NCBI GenBank assembly: GCA_021927905.1
Contig: BLLK01000045.1
Span: forward strand, 2,294,001-2,358,000
From: Chaetoceros tenuissimus
Lineage: Eukaryota; Bacillariophyta; Thalassiosirophyceae; Chaetocerotales; Chaetocerotaceae
Reading direction: 5' to 3'
DNA: 64,000 bases
Position numbers and translations under genes: made by a program. Below, one piece after another: positions 36,894 through 47,339 of the stretch. The notes below the pieces were generated by a model that saw nothing but the letters and a program-made list of their open reading frames with translations, was not told where the DNA came from and did no database searches. How positions within the stretch are numbered: position 1 is the first letter of the stretch; each line of letters begins with the position of its first letter.

Positions 36894-37227
36894 GCCTAGA
36901 TGGTTTTACATTAAATCAAATTGAACCTCTATTGTAGGTGTACCATGATATGATTTCGGTGATAGGTGATCGGTGATGAGTTGATAGTCACTGGTCGTTG
37001 GGAAGACGACGTCATTGGAAGGCATTTATGTACCACTACACCAAAGGTGCTTGTTGGCTTGGGAGTTTCCAAAATAATTCTTAAGTTTGTCTTGCAGTAG
37101 ATACAAATGAACCCCTTTCTAAAAAGGGGAGATAAGAATTAGATGTGCAGAGAAGCCAAACGAAGCTCTGAAAAATCTTTTCAAAATGCAAACTCTGCCA
37201 CCCATCGACCATTTATAATTTTGAACA
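36894..37227. other. Divergent promoter region, 334 bp
   Basis: Lies between the desulfurase and UBP6 genes. A run of GGTGATAGGTGATCGGTGATGAG-type near-repeats lies at about 36958-36976. No gene is seen. Confidence 0.45.
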
Positions 37228-39024
37228 ATGCCAGGAACAATCGATGCAAAAGTAAAATGGGGAAAGGAAGAAATAACTCTATCCTTTGCACCAGAGCAGG
37301 GAGTAAAAGCTCTCAAGACTGAATTGGAGGAAAAAACTGGAGTTCCTGTTGACCGTATGAAGATTATGCCAAAGAGTAAAGGTAGGGAGAATCAGAACAG
37401 TGCACCAAGCTCACGTCTTGCACATTTCTCACACATTTGTTCTTTCTTATCATAGGTCTATGGAAAGGATTGCTGAAGGATGAGTTCGATTTGGCTTCAA
37501 TTGACTACACCAAGATCAAGCCTCCAATCCAATTTCTGCTCATGGGATCGGCCGCGAAGCTTGCAGCACCCAAAACAAAGACGGTTTTCGTAGAAGATCT
37601 TCCACCAGAGCAGGCTGCAAAGGTTGCACCAGAGCCATCTGGACTCAACAATCTTGGAAATACCTGTTATCTAAACTCGGTACTACAGTGTCTACGTGCT
37701 GTTCCAGTACTTCGCGAGGGGCTATCTTCATCAAGTTCAAATTTGTTGCTTTCTTTGAAAAATACGTACAATCAATTGGATTCGTCTGTTGACTCCATTT
37801 CACCAATGCAATTTGTGATTGCAACTAAAATGGCTTTTCCACAATTTGCTCAAACTGGTCCAGGTGGCCAGCCGATGCAACAAGATGCCGAAGAGTTTTT
37901 CTCTGGTTTGTTGGGACAGGCTGCAAGTAGTCTGGAAGGAAAAGAATTGATCAAGAAGGCGTATAAAAGTACTAATATCGAGGTGACTGATAAAGAATTG
38001 GAAGGAATATCTAATCTTGTTGATGCGCTATTTGGGATTGATATGGAGGAAACATACACTTGTGATGAGTTGGATGGCAATGAAGATGCAAGCTCGAAGG
38101 AGCCTGCAGTGGTTAGACATGATCTTCACCGTAAACTTGTATGTAACATTCAGGGTGGAGCAGATTCATCCTCTCAAATCAATGTTACGCATATCATGGA
38201 AGGAGTCTCACTTGCTTTGAATGGAAAGGTTGAAAAACACTCAGAAGTTCTACAGAGAGATGCAATATGGACACGTAAACAAAGGATTGCAAGACTACCA
38301 TCTGTTTTGGCGGTTCAATTTGGAAGGTTTTATTGGAAGGAAACACCAGACTCTCAGGATCATGCTGGGGTGAAATGTAAAGTCATGAAACCTGTAGCAT
38401 TCAATGGAACACTTGATATTTATGACTTTTGCTCAGAAAAAGTGCAGAAAGTGCTAAAAAAGGCGAGAGATGCTGCATTGAAAGAAGAAGATGACAGAAT
38501 TGCAAAGAAACTTCAAGGGGATAACAATGACGCTATGGAAACCGATGAAGCTGCAAATAAGGATACTGATGTGTCTATGGAAGAAGAAGATGAAGACCTA
38601 AAGGCAGCTCTTGCTATGAGCATGGCAACAGATGAAGCTACAGAAGAGGAAGACATTGTTATTGGAGCAGGATTGCCAAAAGATTTTCAGGGCACATATG
38701 AATTGTAGGTCAATTGATATATTATATATATTCATTACGTATTTCAAATTCATTGCTAACAACAAAATTCTCTCAATCCTCAGATTTGCTGTTGTGACTC
38801 ATAAAGGAAGGGATGCAGATGGTGGTCATTACATGGGATGGGTAAAGGCTGAACATCAAAGCTCTGACTCTAATAAGATTGCTGATACCGACGAAGATAA
38901 TGACGACTGGTTTGTCTTTGATGATGATGAAGTAAGCCCATGCAAAACGGAGGATATATTGAAATTGAAGGGAGGTGGGGATTGGCACATGAGTTACATG
39001 AACTTCTACAGAGCTAAGAAGTGA
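37228..39024 (+). CDS. UBP6: Proteasome-associated ubiquitin hydrolase UBP6/USP14
   Basis: Deubiquitinase that docks on the 26S proteasome and trims ubiquitin from substrates. Exons are 37228-37381, 37456-38704 and 38784-39024 (introns 74 and 79 bp), giving 547 aa. An N-terminal ubiquitin-like domain (MPGTIDAKVKWGKEEITLSF to about residue 75) is followed by the USP Cys box GLNNLGNTCYLNSVLQCL (Cys122), QQDAEEFF, and the His box GRDADGGHYMGWV with WFVFDDDEVS and GGGDWHMSYM at the end. The order and lengths match animal USP14 and yeast Ubp6. Between the fingers and His box lies a charged insertion with a ubiquitin-interacting-motif-like helix (DEDLKAALAMSM, about residues 432-443). The second donor (GTAGGT) overlaps a TAG, so the unspliced frame ends there. 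Confidence 0.95.
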
Positions 39025-39093
39025 TTTAATTGATTCATTTAATAAACTCACTAAATGAAAGAATATAGATGGCGATAATTTTTGATTCATACT

Positions 39094-40023
39094 CTAATCT
39101 GCAAATTTTAGTTTCAATTCTTTTGCTATTCGGCTTTTACAACGATCCAATCGCTGGCCTCTTGCTATCGTCAAGGCGGTGTTCTTGTCATATTTTTGTA
39201 CTACCAGATCCTCTGACGAGGCAAGGAATTCTATATCTGTTTTGCTCAACCTAGGAATTGATATCCTCCGTACAGTTGGTTCAAGTATCTCATGATTAGA
39301 TTCTTTTGGATCATATAGTTCATCAACTTTTTTATTGGTTTTCGACTTTACTAGAGATGAAATTATATCACATGAATCATGATCATAGAATCCCTCAGAC
39401 GATTGTTTGTTACTTTTCACTTTCGATATACAGATGGAAACCTTTTCTAAAGGATATTCTTTAGCAGCATTTGTCGTCTCTTCGAGAAGGGTTAATATAG
39501 ACCTCATATGTGGGTCAGCTGACTTTGTAGTACCAAATGTAATACTTGCAGAAGAAGTGCAGTAGAAATTGATCACAGACTCACTGTCCGTAAGCAACAG
39601 TATTCTTTTTCGCTCATTTACATTTAAATGTTTGAGAGCTGCTTTTATTCCAAGGGAAAGTGCAGCAATTTCCGATTTACTCACATCTCTTGCGTTCTGC
39701 GATTGCATCCTTCGCGTTGCAATCATCATTCGATCGCAGGATGAATACTTTTTGACATTAATTTCACGTAGTAAAGAGGTGAGACCAGATATTTTATTCG
39801 CTCCTCTTGATGCATCTGAAGTGATCACTAAGAGATGATCACTAGTATCCTTTAAAGCATACGCGGACTCAATCATTTCAGCTGCATTTTTAGAAGAAAT
39901 TCTTACACATGTGACTTGCGTCTGTTGAATCTTCTCACTACTTAAAGCGTTACTTAATGGTGCAAGATGAAAGAAAATTAGTGCGACAAAAAGTGCTCTT
40001 CTGATCGTTTGATTATAAATCAT
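39094..40023 (-). CDS. RNase H-fold protein with signal peptide
   Basis: Single exon, 309 aa from the ATG at 40023; an in-frame ATG at 40176 would add 51 hydrophobic residues that look like 5' UTR. The N-terminus (TIRRALFVALIFFHLAPLSNA) is a plausible signal peptide. The core follows an RNase H-like outline: VITSDASRGANKISGL (first Asp), SKSEIAALSLGIKAAL (Glu) and ILLLTDSESVINF (second Asp), in the order D-E-D of type I RNase H. Other conserved RNase HI features are hard to see, so the activity is uncertain. A Ser/Lys-rich C-terminal part has no known domain. A secretory or plastid location for an RNase H fold would be odd. It is convergent with UBP6 (69 bp). Confidence 0.6.
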   Translation of the reverse strand: MIYNQTIRRALFVALIFFHLAPLSNALSSEKIQQTQVTCVRISSKNAAEMIESAYALKDTSDHLLVITSDASRGANKISGLTSLLREINVKKYSSCDRMMIATRRMQSQNARDVSKSEIAALSLGIKAALKHLNVNERKRILLLTDSESVINFYCTSSASITFGTTKSADPHMRSILTLLEETTNAAKEYPLEKVSICISKVKSNKQSSEGFYDHDSCDIISSLVKSKTNKKVDELYDPKESNHEILEPTVRRISIPRLSKTDIEFLASSEDLVVQKYDKNTALTIARGQRLDRCKSRIAKELKLKFAD

Positions 40024-40352
40024 TGCATCAATCCATTTCAAAGCTAGAAGCCAACCGCAGTTAATGTCTATGAAGAAGTAGACCAATAGAGCAATCTCGC
40101 TATTATCTAGTCTATTTGCAAAAAAGAAGAAAAAACTGAAATTCAAATGCGTTGATATTTCATTGTCCACTTTCATCTGTCATCGTCAGTACAGTGATGG
40201 CTAGCTAGCCTCACTAAAAGACTGGCTCATAACCAAACAAGCAGCCATTCATTTTATCATTACCGGTACAAACTTTTCCAATCCATGAAAAAAGGAACTA
40301 ATTAATTTGAGACTATCATTGTTCAAACAACTTTGATCAAATCGGAACTAAG
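40024..40352. promoter_or_regulatory. Divergent promoter region with palindromes
   Basis: Lies between the RNase H-like and RPA43 genes. It contains the 12-bp perfect palindrome GGCTAGCTAGCC (40199-40210) and TACCGGTA (40261-40268). No gene is seen. Confidence 0.45.
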
Positions 40353-41030
40353 ATGGACGATAAAGAACAGAAGAGAAAACGCAAGCAAGAGAAGAAGGAA
40401 AAGAAAAAGCGGAAAAGGGATTCGCTAGAGTCAATTTCATCTGCAGGGCATGCAAACGAAAGTAGTCAAGAACAATCCATCAACAAGGATGGTGCTGAAA
40501 AAGATGGCAATTCGTTGCAATTCAAAAATTTGAGCGTTTTACTATCTCTAGATCCATCTGCTATGTATGATATTAAAAGAGAAACAGATAGGGCTATGCA
40601 AAGTATGCTACTGAAATATTCCGATGGATTAGGAGGTATTCTATTAGGATACGATAATCTCAAAGTCGATAAGAAAAAGAATGGTGGCGAAACTGGACGA
40701 ATCTTGAATGAAATGCCTCACATTCACTTCTATGTCACATGCAGGGCTCTCGTTTTCACACCAACTGCTGGAAAATACATGACTGGCATGATAAGTGAAA
40801 CTTTTCCATCACATGTTGGAGTATTGGTCCATGACTTGTTCAACGCGACGATTAGTGCCGATCATCTAAGAGAATCTGGATTTACTTTTGATGTCGATTT
40901 GAATGAGTGGGTAAAAGAGGATACTATGGCTCCCATAGTAGTTGGTGATGCACTCAAATTCTCTGTTGACAAGATTCATGAATACTACGGTGTTGTATCC
41001 TTAGAGTGTTCAAAACCGTCTGCTATATAA
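40353..41030 (+). CDS. RNA polymerase I subunit RPA43-like protein
   Basis: Stalk subunit of RNA polymerase I (paralogue of Rpb7), which contacts the initiation factor Rrn3. Single exon, 225 aa. After a Lys/Arg-rich nucleolar-type N-terminus (residues 5-23) comes the tip domain: LSLDPSAMYDIKRETDRAM, LLKYSDGLGGILLGYDNL, PHIHFYVTCRALVFTPTAGKYMTGMI and the OB-fold segment SHVGVLVHDLFNATISADHL, matching the human SHVGCLVHGCFNASI pattern. It lacks the long Lys-rich C-terminal extension of vertebrates. The pattern fits RPA43 better than RPB7 or RPC8 because of the FNATI motif. Confidence 0.85.
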   Translation: MDDKEQKRKRKQEKKEKKKRKRDSLESISSAGHANESSQEQSINKDGAEKDGNSLQFKNLSVLLSLDPSAMYDIKRETDRAMQSMLLKYSDGLGGILLGYDNLKVDKKKNGGETGRILNEMPHIHFYVTCRALVFTPTAGKYMTGMISETFPSHVGVLVHDLFNATISADHLRESGFTFDVDLNEWVKEDTMAPIVVGDALKFSVDKIHEYYGVVSLECSKPSAI

Positions 41031-41426
41031 ACAAACAAATCGTCATGGTAAGTTCAAATGGACATGAAATACAACTACAAATAAGCCTCGCTAGAGCCTA
41101 TTCTTTTTTGTTCATAAATTGAATTGGTATGAAAACGGGCAAAAGGAAACAACTGCCATTATTGGTATCGTCAACACTTTTATTCACTTCGATTGGACTT
41201 TTGGATGAAAGTTGAAGTAGCCAGTGATTGATACATTTGTCTAACAAAATTGTTGACTTTCTTTGACTGAACGTCTAACTCTAATTTTTCTGACCTACCC
41301 TAAGTAGCTGACGATTGTTGAAGCTAATGTAATTCGCGCTTAGAAAATCCTTCAAAAGTTTTTATAAGTTAAACAGTACCAATTATTACAGTTTCTTTTA
41401 ACTAGAAATGATACAGATGCTATATG
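41031..41426. other. Convergent intergenic region, 396 bp
   Basis: Holds the 3' ends of RPA43 and the EamA transporter gene. Nothing else is recognised. Confidence 0.4.
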
Positions 41427-43948
41427 TTAAAGTGATTCAGCATCAAGTCCCCATATACAGAGAATCATTACTCCTAAAACAGAGAGTGCTGCTCCTTGAT
41501 AACCACGTTTAGATGGTCTCTCTCCCTTCATAAGAATGCCAAGAGGAAGGGTATAGAGAGGAGTGACTGAACACAACGAAACTGATAAAGCGAGTGGAAT
41601 TTCGAAAAGGGAGTAATTCGCTAAAGCTGGAGCAAAAAATGTGACGAAACAAACCCCGAGAGATACAACTATCCACGAAGTTGCTTTCATTTTGGGGAGT
41701 CGATACCATGGTCTATATTGAACGGAGCTATGGTCAGTTTGAAATGGATTTCTTTTATTTTTCCTTCGAAAATCGCGAAACTTCATTGCCAATGACAATG
41801 ATAGCATCAAACAACCGGCAAAGCCTAACCGGCACAAATTGATTTCCCACGTCGACATACCATAACCATGCTTTTTGGTCAGGAAGGCACCATATGCATC
41901 AAGAATAACATTAAGCAAGGCTAGAAAATAACCAGTACGAAGACGTATTGCTCTCTGAACTTTCGTTTCTCTCCATACATCTTTTCCATATAGACCTGGT
42001 GGTGGGCCACATTCTGTATCAATAGAAACGAAAGAGCTTTGTGATTGTAACCTGGATCTATTTCTTTTTGTAGATTCAGCAGTCAGAGGCAGCTGCTTCT
42101 CCATGCTTTCATTTGAATCTTTTTGTATAATTTCATCAGATTTTGGACTTTCCTCATTTATTGCAGACGTTGACGGAGTGTTACCATCCTTCTCTTTCAG
42201 TTGGAACCTCGAATTCTTCTTCAACACAGACTTTAGTGGTTTCACTGGAGTCATAATTTTGGGTGGAAAAGAAATTTCTTGACTTGGCGCTCCCTCTTCG
42301 ACTTTATCCTCATGATTAAAATAGTCTTTGACTTCCTCATCGTAAACATGATTTAGTGGAGGTGATTCGGGATGATTATCACAAAAAAAGAAGTCATCAT
42401 CATCATTATCGTCATTGTCTAAATTTTCCATTGCAACATGCACATCTAAGTTCAAGTCTTCTAAACTACCCATACTCGTGAACGATAGGACAGAGTGTTT
42501 ACTAGACCATGATCTATCTCCTGATCTACTACTACTACCATCGAGTGTGCAAAAAATGGTTGGATTAATACCATACCCTCTTCCATCCTCTAGAAGCATC
42601 ATGAGTTCGTCCTCATCACCAAGAAGCTCTTCAAGATCTACGATATGACAAAGACAATATAAGTGCACTGTCTATCTAAAGAACTCGCAAATTTCATATT
42701 CGTACTTACCGGCCCGCAAATCGTGTCTACTCAGTGGCCTTCGATGCATTCCAACAAATTTTATCTTTTTCCTTTCGTCATTCATGATGGACATGATTTC
42801 TTCGTCCTCTCCATACGTTTCTTCACTTGTCGCACTTATACCACCACTACTGTAGTCATCATTGAACGGCAGGTCACCTCTTCGTTTCAAATTTCCTTGT
42901 CTCTTCTTTTCTTTGATTTGTTCTACTTTTTCCAGCGAAGCCATCAAAACAATGTAAACCCCCAGAGCAGTCAATATCATTCCAAGAAAAGCAGCAGGAT
43001 AGATTGATTCATTTAATAAAATGTTTCCAAGTATTGCTGCAGCAAATGGCTTGACTGTATCAACTACCAAAACTCTTCTAGCCCCGATCAATCGCAAAGC
43101 TTCAAGTTCTGCCATATCACCTATCACTATTCCAAGAAATGAAGATAAAATTATGTAGAAAATTTGATATCTTTGGCCTTCGAAGGGTCTCCGATAACTT
43201 TCAGGGTATGGAGGTAAAGTCTTTACTCTTGGAAAATATTGATTGTTCATTCCTACTTCGTTCATATTGACATTATTTTCATCATAAGGAGTCTTCTTCC
43301 TTCGCTCTAATATTACATAATCTCTTGCATCTACAGGTTGTTCCCCAGATTCTTGTAGTCGTCGATTTACAGTGGGATTTGAATTCATTTGATTCATCAA
43401 CTGCTCTGACTGCTGTTGAAATTGTTGTTGTTCAGGAGGAATATTTTGTATTTGTTGTTCTAGCGGTGTATTAGCTGGAACTTGTTGCAAAGGTATTTGT
43501 TGCTGAAGGTCAAATGACTGCTGCTGCTGAATCAGTGGTTGCGTTTGCTGTATCATGCTTTCAAAGTTGCCATTGCCATTACTTTCGAAAGGGTTCATTT
43601 CCATTCTTAGCTTTTGTTCAATATTGGAGGTATATCCATATGGTTGATTGTGCACACTGGAAAGTTCTTTTGTGTAAATTAAAAATGGCTCATTTGAATC
43701 ATATACCGCCATACAAAGGAACAGAAACGCGGCAAAATTACACTTGTACATATTGAGGGCAAACGCAGATCCTACAATGGAAATTTTTGTTAGGAAGGAA
43801 ATATTTGGAAAATTATGCAGGTACCTTATGGTGAATTCCAAAAGATCTTACCTCCTGCTTTAGACCAATGAATATCCCACTCTAGAAAGCCAACTGCTTC
43901 GAGAAGAGGAGCAAGTAGCGAGGCTGCAATTCCTGTCTCCACCGTCAT
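41427..43948 (-). CDS. EamA/DMT-family membrane transporter with long inserted loops
   Basis: Drug/metabolite-transporter superfamily protein, probably exporting or exchanging a small metabolite; substrate unknown. Exons are 43852-43948, 42710-43771 and 41427-42637 (introns 80 and 72 bp), giving 789 aa. The first 10-TM half is split: SAFALNMYKCNFAAFLFLC, then a Gln/Pro-rich insertion of about 150 residues, then YIILSSFLGIVIGDMAELEA, RVLVVDTVKPFAAAILGNI and FLGMILTALGVYIVLMA. A 200-residue acidic/Ser-rich cytosolic region follows. The second half begins at GYFLALLNVILDAYGAFLTK and ends with ANYSLFEIPLALSVSLCS, PLYTLPLGILMKGE and ALSVLGVMILCIWG. Most EamA proteins are 300-400 residues, so the extra length is all in the two loops. 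The real start is the short first exon (MTVETGIAASLL). Confidence 0.85.
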
Positions 43949-44696
43949 CTTTATTTTTAAAAACTAATTCCTCAAGAAAAGCAAAGTTGAAAGCCATTGA
44001 CCGACAGATCGATACCAAGAACAAAATTCAAATACAATGCAGAATGATGCAACCAGGGAATCAATTGTAGTTAATGGGATTGATTTGGTGAGTTATTTAT
44101 TTTATGAGTCTCATCAATGGAAAGAAAATGAACTATTCACTACTTTCACTTGTCCTTGAGCAAAAGTTGTTTGTACAAAAATGTACGGTACGTAAGTACT
44201 TGTGATATTTTTACTAATTCGGTTCAATAATGTGTCATCAAAATGACCGCTAATGACCGCTTTCAACCCTAACCCTAATCTCCTCCCTTTGATTACGTAC
44301 ACTGTAATTACATATTTACCTATGCAGTACAACTGTATCTAAATTTAAATTATCTATTACGTATTACCTGAGAGGAAAACACTGTCCACCAAAACTACAT
44401 CTTTCTTTCATCTTTCATACCAACAGTAAAAGGTTCAAAAAAGAAGTTTGTTGGAAGTGTGATGTTTTCCACTCAATTCCCATGCCCATGGCTTTAACCT
44501 TTGATGATTTGCAGTTCTAATACAATCTATAAGTAGTGTCAAAATTCCAACTTTTATACTGACAAGAGTTACAATATCCTTTTACACTTTGCAGGTTGGA
44601 ATACAATTAAAATAAGCATTGCATTTGCCGTTACCATTACACTTGTTTACATTACTTCAACACATTTTGTCATAATTACCTGCATCATGTTTCATA
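43949..44696. other. Intergenic region, 748 bp
   Basis: Lies upstream of the EamA gene and downstream of the histone-fold gene, both on minus. It holds a 10-bp tandem duplication AATGACCGCT (44242-44261) and two telomere-type hexamers (44267-44278). A 72-codon run on minus (44114-44332) has no support. No tRNA B-box was seen. Confidence 0.45.
44267..44278. repeat. Short interstitial telomere-type repeat (CCCTAA x2)
   Basis: CCCTAACCCTAA in an intergenic region. Two copies can arise by chance; in plants a similar telo-box acts as a promoter element. Either reading is unproven here. Confidence 0.5.
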
Positions 44697-45239
44697 CTAA
44701 ACTTTACTGTTTTTCATTTTCGCTGCACTTATAGCTAGTAATCTTTCTTGCTCCCGTAGAAGCTCTTCAGTCGACTTTACATTTTTGTTCAAAGACTTCT
44801 TTGACTTTTCACTTCGATTTCCCTTTGTTTCAATCTCCTTAATAGTAGACATTTGCTTTGTTGAAGCAATTTCATCAAAGCCCAATTTCTTCAACGCCGA
44901 ATCAACATTTCTTGGCAGTACAGACCTAATTACTTCGACGTCGCCATCGGAAGATTTATGTCTTGAAGTTTCATTTGACTTTTTCTCTGCACCTTCTTGC
45001 CCAGTTGCCAATTCTGATGCGACTATACTAACAAAGTATCCATGGCACTGTCGAAGTAATTCTATAGCTTCTGCATCGCAATTCAAAGCATTGGTTTTTG
45101 GAGCCTGTTCAGAATCCTGTCTCGACAGTTGCACCTTCGTTGGTTTAAATTCTATACCAAGCTTCGATAAGGAAGTCTGAAAGGCTTGCTGTGAAATATT
45201 TGAGTGATCATTTTCTCTTTTTCTTTTCTTAGGAGGCAT
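44697..45239 (-). CDS. Small nuclear histone-fold-like protein
   Basis: Single exon, 180 aa. It starts with a nuclear-type basic cluster (MPPKKRKREND). The segment CDAEAIELLRQCHGYFVSIVASELA followed, after a charged insertion, by SVLPRNVDSALKKLGFDEI follows the helix pattern of CBF/NF-Y or Dr1-type histone folds (an acidic helix with FI/FV-x-x-L/V-x-x-E, then DV-x-x-AL-x-x-LGF). The C-terminus is Lys-rich with a short helix (TEELLREQERLLAISAAKM). It could be a POLE4/CHRAC or TAF-type subunit; I cannot decide which. The first region (AFQTSLSKLGIEF) may be an additional helix. Confidence 0.6.
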   Translation of the reverse strand: MPPKKRKRENDHSNISQQAFQTSLSKLGIEFKPTKVQLSRQDSEQAPKTNALNCDAEAIELLRQCHGYFVSIVASELATGQEGAEKKSNETSRHKSSDGDVEVIRSVLPRNVDSALKKLGFDEIASTKQMSTIKEIETKGNRSEKSKKSLNKNVKSTEELLREQERLLAISAAKMKNSKV

Positions 45240-45762
45240 GTTTCTAGGCCCCTTTGTTTGAATGCTTATCGACTACTATTGAAATCCTACTTTAAAGAGT
45301 GAAATATAAATAGGAGATGAAAGAGGTAGGTACTACTCCTATACATGAAGAATCCTTGAAGCTCAAAGAACGACTAGCTAGAGTCCATGTAGCTCCAATG
45401 GGAAGTCAATAAAATATGTAGAAATGAAAGAAGGCGTGATGTATGCTTGTACTTAGCTATCACATATCACTTTAGACCACAAAGATTTTGGTTGAGTAGT
45501 ACCTAGTACCTTACTGCTATTGCCATAAAAAGTGCAGGGATAAAAGGTACAATAATAATTCGGTGGTATTATTCGTCGGTATGCGATCTCTGGCTAGCTA
45601 GCTATGATTGTAAATAATAGCACGTACGTACTTCTGTACCAAGTCGTAAGAGAAGCAGAAACCTTTCTCGGAATACTTTCTTACTTCCATTTCTTCTTCC
45701 CAACTCTCAACGCATAAAATAAAGTATAACACAAAATACGGAGCACACAGAACATCAAGAAG
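45240..45762. promoter_or_regulatory. Divergent promoter region with palindromic runs
   Basis: Lies between the histone-fold and lactate dehydrogenase genes. It contains CTAGCTAG (45374-45381), GCTAGCTAGCTA (45593-45604) and ACGTACGTAC (45622-45631). No gene is seen. Confidence 0.45.
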
Positions 45763-47058
45763 ATGAGAATTATCGGACAGAGAATTCAAGAGAGTATCCA
45801 CCTCTTTTCGTCTAGACAGGCTGCACACTCCAAATTTCGTTTCTACACATCGGTCCCTGACAAAGTATTTGGAGATGATCGAGACTTGATTGCTAGTAGG
45901 CTTATAAAAAATGGTGGTTCGAAAGCTTTTGTGCTTGAGAATTTGAAGGATGATCGTCGTAGGTTTACTCATGATCCTTTGCCGTTATCAAGTCAAGCAA
46001 CAGTGCCTGAGCAACCATTTGTGAGTAACCCTCTGGATGCAAAAATCGAGAAAAAAGTTTCAATAGTTGGCTGTGGACAAGTTGGTTTAGGTGAGAATAT
46101 TCACAAAAGTTGAAAAAGAAACACGACTATTGATTGATTACTCATCTATTATTATTATTACATATTAGCTACTGCATATTCTATATTGAATAAAGAAATA
46201 TGTGATAATATTTCCTTGGTTGACATGAATGGATCTCGTTTGGAAGGAGAAGTAAAGGACCTACAAAGCGCAACTGCTTTTACAAAAAAATGCGTTGTGG
46301 AAGGTTCTACTACGTATGATGTGACTGAAGGAAGTGACTTAGTCATAGTGACAGCTGGTGCAAAGCAAAAGGTGGGGGAAAGTCGACTAGACTTACTTGA
46401 GAAAAATACATTTATGATGCGTGATGTTTTAGGGAAAATTTTGGAGTACAGCCCAGAAACTCCAATTTGTATCGTATCAAATCCATGTGACATTATGAGT
46501 GCTATTGCAAACAAAATTGCTTCGGATTTACCATGTGGAAGAATTTTTGGTAGTGGAACAGTTCTCGATAGCGGTAGATTTAGGCAACTCATAGCAAGTA
46601 GTCTGAATTTAGATGTTCGCAGTGTTTCTGGTTTCATCATTGGTGAACACGGTGATAGTTCTGTGCCTGTCTGGAGCACTGTGTTCTGTGGCGGTGTCAA
46701 ATTGATCAATGGTGATGCACCGGGCGATGTGGAAAATGCAATTCACGAGGAAGTTGTACATGCAGCAGGTGATGTTATTGCGAGAAAAGGATACACAAAC
46801 TGGGCAGTTGGAAATGCATGCGCAGAGATTGCTGATGTTGTACTCAATGATTTACGCTTAATTATGCCAGTGAGCACATGTGTACGAGGATACGCAGGCG
46901 TTGAAGAAGACGTGTTTCTAAGTGTTCCATGCGTCGTTGGAGCTACTGGAGTGAAACGAGTCATTGATCTGGATATGACTTCTGAGGAAATTATGAAATT
47001 TCGAAAGTCTGCCGATACCGTTTGGAAAGCCCAATCAGGAGTTTGGAATAACATTTAG
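45763..47058 (+). CDS. LDH: L-lactate dehydrogenase, probably mitochondrial
   Basis: Interconverts pyruvate and L-lactate with NAD(H). Exons are 45763-46090 and 46169-47058 (intron 78 bp), giving 405 aa. The first 90 residues are an extension rich in Arg, Ser and amphipathic stretches (MRIIGQRIQESIHLFSSRQA), consistent with a mitochondrial presequence. The Rossmann motif IVGCGQVGLATAYSIL is rebuilt across the intron. The specificity loop VTAGAKQKVGESRLDLLEKN has Gln at the LDH-type position and the catalytic loop Arg; malate dehydrogenases have Arg there. IVSNPCDIM (Asn), GSGTVLDSGRFRQLIA (substrate Arg) and GEHGDSSVPVWS (catalytic His) complete the active site. The assignment to LDH rather than MDH is firm on sequence; the location is inferred. 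Confidence 0.92.
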
Positions 47059-47339
47059 GATTCAGTTATGTACAAATTTGCAATTATTGGAAATTACAGG
47101 CTTGATGGGATCAGAATTATCTAAAAATGCGAGAGTTGTTTAAATTACATTTACAAAGTAAATAGGAAACTTTTTATTAACGTCATTGTTTTCTTATCCG
47201 ATCTTCCTTTCCTCCACTCTCAAAAGAGGGTAGCAGTGTTACCCAAAAATAGATACTTGCAACAACTCTTAATCAAGATCAAGATACCCTTCCGCATTAC
47301 TTCACTAGATGTAACCTACATACTTTCATTATTTCTACA

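Noticed and set aside
40024-40176. N-terminal 51 residues of the RNase H-like protein
   Set aside because: Hydrophobic, low-complexity, and placed before a good signal peptide start at 40023; more likely 5' UTR.
44267-44278. Telomere or chromosome-end remnant
   Set aside because: Only two hexamers in a gene-dense region; too short for a fusion scar.
46169-47058. Malate dehydrogenase instead of lactate dehydrogenase
   Set aside because: The specificity loop has Gln (AGAKQKVGESR), and GEHGDSSVPVWS with GSGTVLDSGRFR is the LDH form.
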